A stretch of 64,000 bases of DNA from Vibrio bathopelagicus (lineage in GTDB: Bacteria; Pseudomonadota; Gammaproteobacteria; Enterobacterales; Vibrionaceae), in assembly GCF_014879975.1 (NCBI RefSeq), contig NZ_CP062501.1, forward strand, positions 682,001 through 746,000, read 5' to 3'. Positions 27,121 to 36,344 of this stretch are shown piece by piece; the stretch's first letter is position 1, and each line of letters begins with the position of its first letter. The notes under the pieces are model-generated. The model saw only the letters and a program-made list of their open reading frames with translations. It was not told where the DNA came from and did no database searches. The translations under genes were made by a program, and so were the position numbers.

Positions 27121-28629
27121 ATGACTCAGACAAAAAATGACATCGCGATGATTGGTTTAGGAGTGATGGGCAAAAGCCTTGCACTCAACCTACTCGACAA
27201 TGGATTCAACGTAGCAGGTTTTGATTTGAACGCTGACAACATTGATCGCGCCAGTTCTGAAGCAAAGCAGCTTAATGAATCCTTTGAAGGTAGAGGTCAG
27301 TTCACACAAGGGTCGAGCCTTGAGCATGTGTTGCAAGGGTTAGCGAAACCACGAGTGATTGCATTGTCGGTTCCCGCAGGAAAACCGGTTGATATCGTGG
27401 TAAATAACTTGCTAGAAGCCGGTTTAGAGCGCGACGATATTGTTATCGATACAGGTAACAGCTTATGGACTGATACTGAATTCCGAGAAGTGAACTACAA
27501 AGGTAAACTACGCTTCTTTAGCACCGCGGTTTCTGGTGGTGAAGAGGGGGCGCGTGTTGGCCCTGCACTGATGGCGAGTGGCGACCAGTCTGCTTGGCAA
27601 TATGTGAAGCCAATGTGGGAAGCGATTGCTGCAAAAGTGGATGCGAACGGTTTGCCTGTTGCTCAATTTGAAGCAGGTGAGGCGTGTGCTGCGTATGTTG
27701 GCCCTTCTGGCACAGGTCATTACGTTAAGATGGTGCACAACGGCATTGAGTACGCCGATATGCAGCTCATCTGCGAAGTGTATCATTTCATGCGTGATGT
27801 GCTTGATATGCCAGCTCAAGAGATTGGACAAGTCTTTGAGCAATGGAATAACGGTGTTCTTAATAGTTATCTAATGGAGATCAGTGCTGATATTCTTCAA
27901 CAAGAAGATGTTGTAACGGGTAAGCCATTTGTTGATGTTGTGCTAGATAAAGCAGGGCAAAAAGGCACGGGATTGTGGACAGCTGTGAACAGCTTGCAAG
28001 AAGGTTGCCCAACGCCAACGATTGCACAGGCGGTTTATGCACGTGCGATGAGCGGTCAAAAATCACAACGTATCCAAGGCGGCCAGCTACTAAAAGGCAA
28101 TATTGCTGATGCAAGCCAGTTGGATAAAGCAGAAGTCATTTCTGAACTTCATGATGCTCTGTATTGTGCCAAGCTGTCTGTTTATGCGCAGGGCTTTGAT
28201 CTACTAAAAACGGCGTCCGACAAAGAAGGCTGGAATCTCGACTTCACACAAATTGCTAAGATTTGGCGAGCGGGTTGTATTATCCGTGCTGCTTTCTTAC
28301 AAAGTATCACATCGGCTTACCAACAAAATAGTGAGCTAGCGAACCTGTTGTTTGATGAGGCTTTCATCAAACAGGTGGAAGAGCGTGAGCTTGCTTGGCG
28401 TATCGCAGTTGCTAACTCCGCTTTGTATGGTGTGCCGATGCCGGGAATCAGTTCAGCATTAAGCTACTTTGATTCTCTGCGTTGTGAAGTGTTACCAGCG
28501 AATCTATTGCAAGCGCAACGTGACTATTTTGGCTCTCATACTTATTCGCGAGTCGATAGAGATGAGGCTGAAAAATTCCATGTAACTTGGAGTCAGTCTC
28601 CAAGAACTGAAGTAAAAGTTAACGCTTAA
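27121..28629 (+). CDS. gnd: 6-phosphogluconate dehydrogenase, decarboxylating
   Basis: Oxidises 6-phosphogluconate to ribulose-5-phosphate with NADP+. The 502-residue protein has the N-terminal Rossmann motif MIGLGVMGKSLALNL and the substrate-binding VSGGEEGARVGPALMASG (~residue 135-152). The catalytic Lys segment GPSGTGHYVKMVHNGIEYADMQ (~197-218) and the cofactor-domain KGTGLWTA (~280) also match. It is longer than the 468-residue E. coli enzyme, mostly through insertions. Pairing with gntK routes gluconate into the pentose phosphate pathway. Confidence 0.96.
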   Translation: MTQTKNDIAMIGLGVMGKSLALNLLDNGFNVAGFDLNADNIDRASSEAKQLNESFEGRGQFTQGSSLEHVLQGLAKPRVIALSVPAGKPVDIVVNNLLEAGLERDDIVIDTGNSLWTDTEFREVNYKGKLRFFSTAVSGGEEGARVGPALMASGDQSAWQYVKPMWEAIAAKVDANGLPVAQFEAGEACAAYVGPSGTGHYVKMVHNGIEYADMQLICEVYHFMRDVLDMPAQEIGQVFEQWNNGVLNSYLMEISADILQQEDVVTGKPFVDVVLDKAGQKGTGLWTAVNSLQEGCPTPTIAQAVYARAMSGQKSQRIQGGQLLKGNIADASQLDKAEVISELHDALYCAKLSVYAQGFDLLKTASDKEGWNLDFTQIAKIWRAGCIIRAAFLQSITSAYQQNSELANLLFDEAFIKQVEERELAWRIAVANSALYGVPMPGISSALSYFDSLRCEVLPANLLQAQRDYFGSHTYSRVDRDEAEKFHVTWSQSPRTEVKVNA

Positions 28630-28638
28630 ATGATGTAT

Positions 28639-28663
28639 AACGCCCTCGCAATGAGGGCGTTAT
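28639..28663 (+). terminator. Terminator after gnd
   Basis: AACGCCCTC pairs with GAGGGCGTT around a 4-nt loop, followed by a T-rich stretch. Confidence 0.85.
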
Positions 28664-28768
28664 TGTTTGAACTGTAAGCAGCATTAAATATATCTGTTTT
28701 TATGTTCTTGTCGCGGTATCAACCTTTTGTTAGATAAGGCTTCAAATTCCAAGTCAGTTGGATACACT

Positions 28769-28780
28769 GTTACCAGTAAC
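28769..28780. promoter_or_regulatory. GntR operator upstream of gntR (autoregulation)
   Basis: GTTACCAGTAAC followed by AT, one central base different from the two dctP operators. It lies 27 bp before the gntR start, as expected for self-repression. Confidence 0.85.
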
Positions 28781-28806
28781 ATAACCAAAAATAATAACTA
28801 TTAATT

Positions 28807-29808
28807 ATGTCGAATAAGAAAAAACGTCCCACATTACAAGATGTTGCCAACCTAGTTGGTGTCACCAAAATGACCGTCAGCCGATGTCTGAGAGATTCTT
28901 CTCAAGTGTCAGAAGCATTGCGCGATAAGATCAACGCTGCAGTGGATGAACTGGGTTATATCCCTAACCGTGCGCCAGACATCCTTTCCAATGCCAAGAG
29001 TAATGCTATTGGCGTGCTGGTTCCCTCGCTAACCAACCAAGTTTTTGCTGAGGTTATCCGTGGTATCGAGCAAGTAACCGCACCTGCGGGTTATCAAACC
29101 ATGATTGCCCACTATGGTTATAGCGCTGAACTGGAAGAACAAAGCATTGCTTCGCTGCTCTCGTACAATGTTGATGCGATTATTCTGTCTGAGAATGTCC
29201 ATACAGATAGATCTCGAAAAATGCTGCAGACCGCTTCAATCCCCGTGATTGAGATTATGGACTCGGTATCGCCAAGAATTGAACAAGCCGTCGGCTTTGA
29301 TAATTTCGAAGCGGCTAGAGCGATGACCAAAACCATGCTCGATAGAGGGCGAGCTAATATTGCTTACTTAGCAGCTCGTATGGATGAGCGTACTCGCTTA
29401 AAAATGGCCGGCTATGAACATGCGATGCAGGAAGCTGACAAAACGCCTGTAACACTGCAAACGGAAGACGCTTCCTCGTTTACTCTCGGCGCTAAACTGA
29501 TTGGTGATCTACTCGAGAAACACCCACAAGTGAATGGCATTTTCTGCACTAACGATGACTTGGCGATTGGTGCCTTCTACGAATGTGTACGTCGTGGTAT
29601 TCAGGTTCCAGAACAGATGGCGATAGCAGGTTTCCACGGACACGACATCACAGTGGCGATGACGCCTCGTTTAGCAACTGTGCTAACACCTAGGGAGCAA
29701 ATAGGTAAAGTCGCGGCAGAGCAAATTGTGGCGCGTTTAAAAGGTAGTAAAGAGTGGGTGGCTAAGCTGGATCTTGGCTACGAAATTGAAGTGGGCGAGA
29801 GTATTTAA
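28807..29808 (+). CDS. gntR: LacI-family gluconate repressor GntR
   Basis: A 333-residue LacI-family repressor. The N-terminal HTH reads TLQDVANLVGVTKMTVSRCLRD and the hinge helix follows (PDILSNAKSNAIGVLVPSL). The periplasmic-binding-like effector domain covers ~60-330, with FCTNDDLAIGAFYECVRRG typical of GntR. Gluconate is the usual inducer. Operators of E. coli GntR type stand before this gene and before the TRAP operon, so it very likely controls both. Confidence 0.95.
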   Translation: MSNKKKRPTLQDVANLVGVTKMTVSRCLRDSSQVSEALRDKINAAVDELGYIPNRAPDILSNAKSNAIGVLVPSLTNQVFAEVIRGIEQVTAPAGYQTMIAHYGYSAELEEQSIASLLSYNVDAIILSENVHTDRSRKMLQTASIPVIEIMDSVSPRIEQAVGFDNFEAARAMTKTMLDRGRANIAYLAARMDERTRLKMAGYEHAMQEADKTPVTLQTEDASSFTLGAKLIGDLLEKHPQVNGIFCTNDDLAIGAFYECVRRGIQVPEQMAIAGFHGHDITVAMTPRLATVLTPREQIGKVAAEQIVARLKGSKEWVAKLDLGYEIEVGESI

Positions 29809-29847
29809 TCTGACAGGTCGGTTTTGCTCTTCATTGGATTCATACCC

Positions 29848-29887
29848 AAACGCCCTTAACGAGATGAACTTCGTTAAGGGCGTTTTA
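29848..29887 (+). terminator. Terminator after gntR
   Basis: AAACGCCCTTAACGA pairs with TCGTTAAGGGCGTTT around GATGAACT, followed by TAGTA. It may also serve the convergent flavoprotein gene. Confidence 0.88.
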
Positions 29888-29895
29888 GTATTCGA

Positions 29896-29938
29896 TAATC
29901 AGCTTTAATCAGCTTTAATCAGCTTTAATCAGCTTTAA
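29896..29938. repeat. Tandem array of TAATCAGCTT, four copies, overlapping a stop codon
   Basis: Copies start at 29896, 29906, 29916 and 29926. The TAA stop of the minus-strand flavoprotein gene (29935-29937) begins in the last copy. On the minus strand each unit reads AAGCTGATTA, offering TGA or TAA stops in changing frames. Confidence 0.92.
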
Positions 29939-30717
29939 CCAGCGAGCGCCTGAGCATCTTGTTGCTTCAACACTTTATGCCCATCTTCAGTAACGCCACG
30001 TTTCCAGTAACTGCTGATGTAGATGTTCTCTTTGGCTACTTCTTTTTCGTTACGGAAGTGCTGTCTTAGTTCACGCATGCTTTCAAATTCACATGCTGTC
30101 CAAACCGCAACCTGACCCTCTAACCATTCTGAATTGCGAACCGTTTGTGACAGGGATTCTGAGGTTTCATTTTCAATTAACCAAGTGACCTTGATCCCTT
30201 CCGGAGCTTCAAGTGTTTGCTTGTCTGCCGCTGAATTGATCTGAATAACAGCGTGACCTGTTGCGTTTTCCGGAAGTGTTTTTACTTTTGCTGAAAGCGC
30301 AGGGAGTGACGTCATGTCTGCAACTAAGAAGAACCAGTCAGACTCTAGATTTAGCCCTTGAATCAACCCTGGGCCAGCCACTGAAATCGTGTCACCCACT
30401 TCTGCGTTAATTGCCCAGCGTGCGGCAAAGCCACATTGCAAATCTGTGGTGATGTGACGAACGAAATCAACCTCAATCCAGTTTTCTACAGGGTTGTACT
30501 GACGAATGGTGTAGGTGCGCATGGTTGGGCGCTCACCGTCACTCAGTTGGCTTAAATCGGTTGTGCCTAATGACGAGAATAAAAGCTTGATGTAGCCGCC
30601 AGCACATTCTGTTGGATATTTACTTAATCCCTCACCGCTAAGCGTTATACGTTGCATGTTTGGAGTAATTTTTGAGGTTTGAGTAACGGTTAATGTGATA
30701 GGGCTAGGCTTGCTCAT
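29935..30717 (-). CDS. Siderophore-interacting flavoprotein (ViuB/YqjH family)
   Basis: Cytoplasmic FAD-binding ferric reductase that releases iron from ferri-siderophores with NAD(P)H. The 260-residue protein has the FAD-binding RTYTIRQYNP motif (~residue 63-72) and the flavin phosphate region HGFAARWA-like CGFAARWAINAEVGDTISVAGP (~95-115). It ends in the family's SYWKRGVTEDGHKV near the C-terminus. A plausible Fur box lies about 60 bp upstream. Convergent with gntR, stop codon inside the 10-bp array. Confidence 0.92.
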   Translation of the reverse strand: MSKPSPITLTVTQTSKITPNMQRITLSGEGLSKYPTECAGGYIKLLFSSLGTTDLSQLSDGERPTMRTYTIRQYNPVENWIEVDFVRHITTDLQCGFAARWAINAEVGDTISVAGPGLIQGLNLESDWFFLVADMTSLPALSAKVKTLPENATGHAVIQINSAADKQTLEAPEGIKVTWLIENETSESLSQTVRNSEWLEGQVAVWTACEFESMRELRQHFRNEKEVAKENIYISSYWKRGVTEDGHKVLKQQDAQALAG

Positions 30718-30776
30718 ATAGGGCTCTCTTAGATTTTGATTTCCACATCATAATCCTGAACCAGAAAACACTCAAT

Positions 30777-30795
30777 ACTAATAGTTATCATTTAC
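30777..30795 (-). promoter_or_regulatory. Putative Fur box upstream of the siderophore-interacting protein
   Basis: On the minus strand the sequence reads GTAAATGATAACTATTAGT, containing TGATAAC-T-ATTAGTA against the 7-1-7 consensus TGATAAT-N-ATTATCA. It is 60 bp upstream of the start. Confidence 0.5.
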
Positions 30796-30856
30796 TTTTA
30801 TTTACACAGATGCAAAGTAATTTGAATGCTCTGATCTATATTGACAACAACCTCAA

Positions 30857-30886
30857 CAAAAAGCCCTTTAGAAAACTAAAGGGCTT
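30857..30886 (-). terminator. Terminator of the POT transporter gene
   Basis: AAGCCCTTTAG pairs with CTAAAGGGCTT around a 4-nt loop; on the minus strand the stem is followed by TTTTTG. Confidence 0.88.
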
Positions 30887-30917
30887 GATGTATTAGAGCG
30901 GGTTAACGTGAGCAGAA

Positions 30918-32381
30918 TTAGCTGTTTGCTTGCTCTAGTTCAATCGTTTCTTCAGCCGCTTTCGCTGCTTCTAGCATCTTACGAATAATGAACGACGCAG
31001 CCATTGCAATACCCACCATCACTACCGCTAAAACGGTTAGCATTTGGAAGTAATCGCCATAAACCGTTTGTACGATCTCTTGCGTGATTTGTTGACCTTT
31101 CTCTAGTGCAATAGACGTTGAGAACACCGCGCCAACAATGCCTGAAAGAGCGATTGCAACAGAGAACAAGCTTACTGAGAAGTTCTCGATGTGCTTAGGC
31201 GCGACAGATAGGATGAAGGCTACAACCATTGAACCAACAATAACTTCACCAAATGCTAGGAAGAAGTGAATCGCTAGGAATACTTCAGGGCGAATCAGAA
31301 CGTCGTCACCAACTGTGGTTACGGCCATTGTAAGGATACCGAAAGCGATAGCCGTTAGAATGAACGAGAAACCTACTTTGGTCGCGGTAGAGAAGTTGAT
31401 GTTTTTCTTTTCTAGGTTAGAGAAGATGCCCGCGATGATAGGGCCAGCAACCATACACCACAGTGGGTTCATTGCCATTGAAGCTTCTGGAGCAACAGGA
31501 ATGAAGCCAAATAGGTCACCGCGCATTGTGTTGATCGCTACCATTGTCATCGACGTCATCATCTGGCCGTAGTACACGAAGAAACATGTGGTTAGGAATG
31601 TGATGATTAAGATAGTGCCCATTTTCAGCATGTCTGACTTCTTCGATTTCAACATCAAAGAAACAAAGTAGATGATCGCTGCACCGCCGATTGCGTATAC
31701 GATGTTTTGGCCAATATCCATGTTAGAAAACATGAAGAATACCAAGCCAATCATTGCTGCAGAAAGACCAAGGAATGCTGCCCAGTTCTTAGTGCTTACT
31801 GGTTGCTGATCGATGTCAGCACTTGCTTCAACAAGGCCTTTGCGAACAAAGATCATCATTAGAAGCGCGGCACCTGCTAGAACCGCTGAAAGAAGGAAAC
31901 CACCGTGGAAACCAACAACAAGCACTAGCATTGGGAACAAGTATTGGCCTAGTAACGCACCAATGTTGTTTACTGAGTAGTTGATAGGGTAGCAGTTTTC
32001 AAAATCTTCTTGAGTTTTGAACGTGCGTTTGTAAAGACTTGGGTAAGAAGGGGACATCAAACCACGTGCATAACTTGCTAAAGCGATACCACATAATGCC
32101 ATTGGTACATTGGTTGCTGCTGCACCGAGTACCAGTAAAACATAACCGCTTGCGAAGCCTAAAAAGGCAATGGTCAAAGATCGGTATGCGCCTAAAAATT
32201 TGTCGGCGATAAAGCCACCTGCGATAGCAAATAGCGGTCCGATTGCAGAGAAAGCACCAACAACCATCATGGTGTCGGCTTCATTGTAGTTCAGATCTTC
32301 AAGGAAGAAACGAGTCAAGATCACCATGACGCCATAGAACGAAAGTCCGAACATCATTGATTTGTTTAATCTATTCCACAT
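30918..32381 (-). CDS. POT/PTR2-family MFS transporter, divergent
   Basis: A 487-residue inner-membrane transporter with 12-14 helices. Family marks are NYSVNNIGALLGQYLFPM (~residue 145), AMNPLWCMVAGPIIAGIFSNLEK (~305) and FGEVIVGSMVVAFILSVAPKHIENF (~400). These are POT (proton-coupled di/tripeptide) features. The helix-1 ExxERxxYY proton-coupling motif is not present: the equivalent stretch is KSMMFGLSFYG. I start at ATG 32379-32381 (MWNRLNKS), which drops 15 unlike residues. Monocistronic. Substrate uncertain; peptide transport is the default guess. Confidence 0.85.
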   Translation of the reverse strand: MWNRLNKSMMFGLSFYGVMVILTRFFLEDLNYNEADTMMVVGAFSAIGPLFAIAGGFIADKFLGAYRSLTIAFLGFASGYVLLVLGAAATNVPMALCGIALASYARGLMSPSYPSLYKRTFKTQEDFENCYPINYSVNNIGALLGQYLFPMLVLVVGFHGGFLLSAVLAGAALLMMIFVRKGLVEASADIDQQPVSTKNWAAFLGLSAAMIGLVFFMFSNMDIGQNIVYAIGGAAIIYFVSLMLKSKKSDMLKMGTILIITFLTTCFFVYYGQMMTSMTMVAINTMRGDLFGFIPVAPEASMAMNPLWCMVAGPIIAGIFSNLEKKNINFSTATKVGFSFILTAIAFGILTMAVTTVGDDVLIRPEVFLAIHFFLAFGEVIVGSMVVAFILSVAPKHIENFSVSLFSVAIALSGIVGAVFSTSIALEKGQQITQEIVQTVYGDYFQMLTVLAVVMVGIAMAASFIIRKMLEAAKAAEETIELEQANS

Positions 32382-32844
32382 TATTTTATTCTCACATTTG
32401 TATTGATATGTAGTGTAATTACCCAATTATAATATCATTACTAGTAATACATAAACTGAAACATGTGTCCCAAACCGAACTTTGCTCGATATACCTTTTC
32501 TTATGAATGCATTGATATTTCTCATGAATGAAATTTGCAATATTAGATTTTGCTAGTGGATGCATGGTTGTGTGAAATTCAACCATTTTCATTTGTGGTT
32601 AAGTAATGAACGAATAAAGGAAAAGTTAGCGAAGGTCATCTTGTAAAGTTTTTCAAGTGAGTATCAATTTCATTGGCCGTTGGGTTTTAGCCATTAAAAA
32701 AGCCAGCTTGGCGGCTGGCTTTGTTTGGATATTGAAAACTAAGTTAACAATAATGAGGTCTGACTGAGGGCTTCTTTTAGTCGGATCGCTTCATTGCACT
32801 TCAACTATTTGTAGCATTTCATTACTCGCTTCATTGCACCTCAA
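32382..32844. other. 463-bp gap between POT gene and sdaA
   Basis: No gene seen. The left part is AT-rich promoter territory for the leftward POT gene. The right part holds the sdaA terminator (32696-32727), then a short imperfect direct repeat, TCGCTTCATTGCACYTCAA, at about 32786 and 32827. Confidence 0.6.
32696..32727 (-). terminator. Terminator of sdaA
   Basis: AAAGCCAGC pairs with GCTGGCTTT around a 6-nt loop; on the minus strand it ends in TTTTTTAA. It lies about 120 bp after the sdaA stop. Confidence 0.85.
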
Positions 32845-34215
32845 TTATTCACAAGGTGGTGCCATGTGGATCACCGCTAGACCACCTAAAGACGTTTCGC
32901 GGTACTTCTTGTTCATGTCTTTACCTGTTTGGTACATGGTTGCGATAACCTTGTCTAACGAGATAAGACACTTGCTGGTGCGTTTCAGCGCCATACGTGA
33001 TGCGTTGATGGCTTTCATTGCACCCATAGCGTTACGTTCAATACACGGTACCTGAACAAGCCCACCGATCGGATCGCATGTCATGCCTAGTGAGTGTTCC
33101 ATTGCGATCTCAGCAGCAATACAGATTTGCTCGTTACTACCACCTCGAAGGGCAGTTAAGCCTGCTGCTGCCATTGAAGAAGATACGCCAACTTCACCCT
33201 GACAACCTACTTCAGCACCAGAAATCGAAGCATTGGTTTTGTATAAGATGCCAATAGCGCCAGAGACTGCCAAGAAGTCTTTTAACTGCTTAGTGTCTAA
33301 TTCTTTGATGAAGCGATGGTAGTACATTAATACCGCAGGAATAACGCCGGCAGCACCGTTAGTTGGAGATGTTACAACCTGACCACCTGCTGCATTCTCT
33401 TCACTTACAGCAAAGGCAAACAGATTAATCCAATCCATGATCTCCATTGGATCGTTTTCAATCGAGGCATTTGCTTCAAGCTTTTTCAACAGAGCAGGCG
33501 CTCGACGTGTCACTTCTAATCCGCCATCAAGGATGCCTTCGGTGTCGAAGCCACGTTGCATACACAGAGACATCACTTTCCAAATTTGGTCGGCTTTTTG
33601 GTCAATCACATCCATGTCTTGGAAAGACACTTCATTACGGAGGATTAAACCACCAAGGCTAAGCCCTTGCTGTTCGGATAATTCAAGTAATTGATCGGCA
33701 GAAGTAAAAGGGAATTCAACTTGTGTTTCTGACTCTGACTTGCCGTTTTGCAGCTCATCAGCGGTCGCGATAAAGCCACCACCAATTGAGTAGTAAGTTT
33801 CCATATCCAAAAGGCTACCGCTTGCGTCAAACGCAGAAATGGTCATGCCGTTTTCATGAAGTGGAAGATTGGTTTTGTGGAAGAGTAGATCGCTTTCTAC
33901 ATCGAAATGAATTTCGTGGTTACCGCTAACCATTAAAGATCTATCTTCAATCGCTTTACGCATGGCTAAATTAGCGCTGGTTATTTTGATCGTATCAGGG
34001 CGATTGCCAAGCAGGCCTAATAGGGTCGCTCGGTCGGTGTGGTGACCAATACCTGTTAGTGACAATGAACCGTATAAATCGATTTGAATACGGGTAACTT
34101 GATCAAGTACCGATTCAATCTTTTGGGTAAAATCAAACCCAGCGATCATTGGTCCATTGGTGTGGGAGCTGGAAGGCCCGACCCCGATTTTGTAAATGTC
34201 AAAAATAGACAGCAT
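32845..34215 (-). CDS. sdaA: L-serine ammonia-lyase (iron-sulfur dependent)
   Basis: Deaminates L-serine to pyruvate and ammonia with a 4Fe-4S cluster. The 456-residue single-chain protein has the N-terminal beta domain (SIFDIYKIGVGPSSSHTNGPM) and the C-terminal catalytic domain with GAEVGCQGEVGVSSSMAAAGL and CDPIGGLVQVPCIERNA, supplying cluster cysteines. This is the SdaA/SdaB layout of enterics and vibrios. Monocistronic. Serine deamination fits with threonine/glycine breakdown by kbl-tdh elsewhere in the window, but nothing links their control. Confidence 0.95.
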   Translation of the reverse strand: MLSIFDIYKIGVGPSSSHTNGPMIAGFDFTQKIESVLDQVTRIQIDLYGSLSLTGIGHHTDRATLLGLLGNRPDTIKITSANLAMRKAIEDRSLMVSGNHEIHFDVESDLLFHKTNLPLHENGMTISAFDASGSLLDMETYYSIGGGFIATADELQNGKSESETQVEFPFTSADQLLELSEQQGLSLGGLILRNEVSFQDMDVIDQKADQIWKVMSLCMQRGFDTEGILDGGLEVTRRAPALLKKLEANASIENDPMEIMDWINLFAFAVSEENAAGGQVVTSPTNGAAGVIPAVLMYYHRFIKELDTKQLKDFLAVSGAIGILYKTNASISGAEVGCQGEVGVSSSMAAAGLTALRGGSNEQICIAAEIAMEHSLGMTCDPIGGLVQVPCIERNAMGAMKAINASRMALKRTSKCLISLDKVIATMYQTGKDMNKKYRETSLGGLAVIHMAPPCE

Positions 34216-34572
34216 AGTAACTTCCTGTGAAGACGGTTCGATGAACGAACTCTGTATAAAATTTGTATTTTGTTCATTTCACTTTATTGAGTGAACGTGT
34301 TCTCTGGGTGAAACAACTCTCGATTGGGCTGGTTCTTTGCTTGAAACGTTTCTTTTATTGAAACTCGTGTTAACAAGCGTAGATCGATGAAATACAAGAG
34401 CGTGTTATGTTTGCTTTTAAGCGTCACGTCTATTCCTGCATTACATATGGTGTTGCTATCAATAGTGAGCGTTATTGCGAGCAACCTATGAGAATTTAAA
34501 AATACTTTTGTTACTGGATATTGTATACATAATTCACTCTATCTAATCACTAAAACGAGACTTGAACATAAA
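34216..34572. other. 357-bp divergent gap between sdaA and the YdcF-like gene
   Basis: No gene or clear hairpin found. It must hold promoters for both divergent neighbours. Confidence 0.5.
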
Positions 34573-35451
34573 ATGAGCATTAATCACCTCCTTATTGTGC
34601 TAGGTAAGCGACTTAATGGGAATAAATTGACTGATGAAGGGATTAGTCGAGTTGATGCCTTGGTTGAGTTTTTAGCGGAGCTTTTGGTAGAAGAGTCGAA
34701 TCAGCAAACTGCGGTTGCATTCTGTGGTGGGGTGACCAAAGGCCAAACTCTCTCTGAAGCGGATGCAATGCACCAGTATTTTCGAAAGCTGGAAAGTCAG
34801 CGTGAAGCCCCGTTTGTATTGGGCGCGATCTTACTGGAGCAGCTTTCAACAAATACGGTCGAGAACATTCAGAATTTGGCTTCAGAAATGATAGAAAGCG
34901 GGTTGTTTGCTCGCGGGCAGAGTGTAAAAGTGACTTTCGTTTCAAATGACTATCACTTGCAACGTATTTTTGAGATCCAGATGTTGATGGACGAGCAAGG
35001 CTTGCTTAAGGTTCTGGTCGAGAAGTGTTCTGCACTTGGGGTGGAACTGCAAATAGATCGTCAGCTAGATGCTCATGTTGCGGTGCCATATCCTCATCAA
35101 AGTACTCAAGGACAATTGTTTCTATTGATGGATGTGCTGACCACCTATCGTGTCTATCTTGAAGGTGTTGTAGCTGGTTCGTTTGAATGTGAATTAGAGT
35201 CCGTAAGGCGAGAACCTGAAAGGCTAGCATTAGAGGCTTTAACGAGAGTGGAGTGCCTTCTAAAAGAGTCACCTCAGTTTAGCATCATAGATACCTTGCA
35301 ACCTGTTTTGGCAAGCTGTATTCAACAAACTCCAGCAGGTACAGACATTAAAAAAGTCAGGGAGTATCTAGCGCTGCTAGACACAAACCTGACTTTATTG
35401 AACCGATATTTAGACCCGGAATCGGATCACACACATCGCTGGTGGCGATAA
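34573..35451 (+). CDS. YdcF/DUF218-family protein
   Basis: A 292-residue protein with no signal peptide. The DUF218-like core (residues ~5-175) begins HLLIVLGKRLNGNKLTDEGISRV, then has AVAFCGGVTKGQTLSEADAM, a nucleotide-binding-like loop, and STNTVENIQNLASEM with VTFVSNDYHLQRI, which match the conserved N-T-x-E-N and S-N-D-Y-H-x-x-R of this family. E. coli YdcF binds S-adenosylmethionine; the biological role is unknown. The C-terminal ~100 residues are less conserved. Convergent with the next gene, separated by 4 bp. Confidence 0.8.
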   Translation: MSINHLLIVLGKRLNGNKLTDEGISRVDALVEFLAELLVEESNQQTAVAFCGGVTKGQTLSEADAMHQYFRKLESQREAPFVLGAILLEQLSTNTVENIQNLASEMIESGLFARGQSVKVTFVSNDYHLQRIFEIQMLMDEQGLLKVLVEKCSALGVELQIDRQLDAHVAVPYPHQSTQGQLFLLMDVLTTYRVYLEGVVAGSFECELESVRREPERLALEALTRVECLLKESPQFSIIDTLQPVLASCIQQTPAGTDIKKVREYLALLDTNLTLLNRYLDPESDHTHRWWR

Positions 35452-35455
35452 ACGG

Positions 35456-36133
35456 TTATTTCTTTTTCGTGATGCCATGAACCGTTTTTAAACTGGCAAA
35501 AGCAATCAAACAATAAGCGAGTAACTCGGTGCCTTCTTCGGCGATATTTTTAACTACGCGAACGTAATCATCACCCATGACATTGTGCCAAAAGCTACCC
35601 ATGCCAAATAGGCGAGAGAACACCAATAGCAACACTATGCCAGTAACTAGAAGGTTCATATGCGGAGACGCAAGGATCAGCGCAAGCTGGTCAATGGTGC
35701 GCTTACCATTCTTTATTGCGTAGAAAATGGCACTACCTGCAACTAATAGAGCAGGGACAACCCATGCACCATGTACGATTTTGTCGAACCAAAAATCCAT
35801 TTCACGAATGAACAATACTGCGAAAAATGCACTGATGAGCAGAGCTGCATGCTTAACTTCATTTTTCTCTTTTGCTAAATAAGCGAAAGATGCAGATGTC
35901 ACGATAAGCAATAGCTGTTGCAGCATCTCTGTCACTGAGATCTCACCAACATTGCCATTCAACAATACAAAGTCAATTCGAAGTGCAAGGTTTGCGACAA
36001 TGCTGATCGCTAATACTACCAGTGCTGTTTGGCAGCGTTTATAGATAACCTGAGAAGTTGATTGTGAGAGTGTGAACTCTGGGAGTTCCAGTGACATGTG
36101 AGTTTGTTCTTTCGTTTTAGATTGGCTTTTCAT
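35456..36133 (-). CDS. Membrane protein of unknown function
   Basis: A 225-residue protein with about six hydrophobic segments, a Lys/Gln-rich N-terminus and the C-terminus KTVHGITKKK. Charged residues within or between helices include FIREMDFWFDKIVHGAW (~110) and NIAEEGTELLAYCL (~195). I do not recognise a named family. It converges on the YdcF-like gene with a 4-bp gap. An integral inner-membrane role is all the sequence supports. Confidence 0.75.
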   Translation of the reverse strand: MKSQSKTKEQTHMSLELPEFTLSQSTSQVIYKRCQTALVVLAISIVANLALRIDFVLLNGNVGEISVTEMLQQLLLIVTSASFAYLAKEKNEVKHAALLISAFFAVLFIREMDFWFDKIVHGAWVVPALLVAGSAIFYAIKNGKRTIDQLALILASPHMNLLVTGIVLLLVFSRLFGMGSFWHNVMGDDYVRVVKNIAEEGTELLAYCLIAFASLKTVHGITKKK

Positions 36134-36344
36134 ATCAATTCGGCTTGTAATATTTTGTAACAGGCTGGCATTCTATCGGGCAGAAACTCACTAATGTCAG
36201 AGTAATGTCATAAATAAAACACTGTTCAATTGGTGTGTGTATACGGTAAACCGCTGCCTTAAGGCAGACAGTTTACGTAATTTAATAGAATTTCTTTGGG
36301 TGGTTTTTTACAGCGGTGAGGTTGGAAACTTGTAGTAGAAGTGA

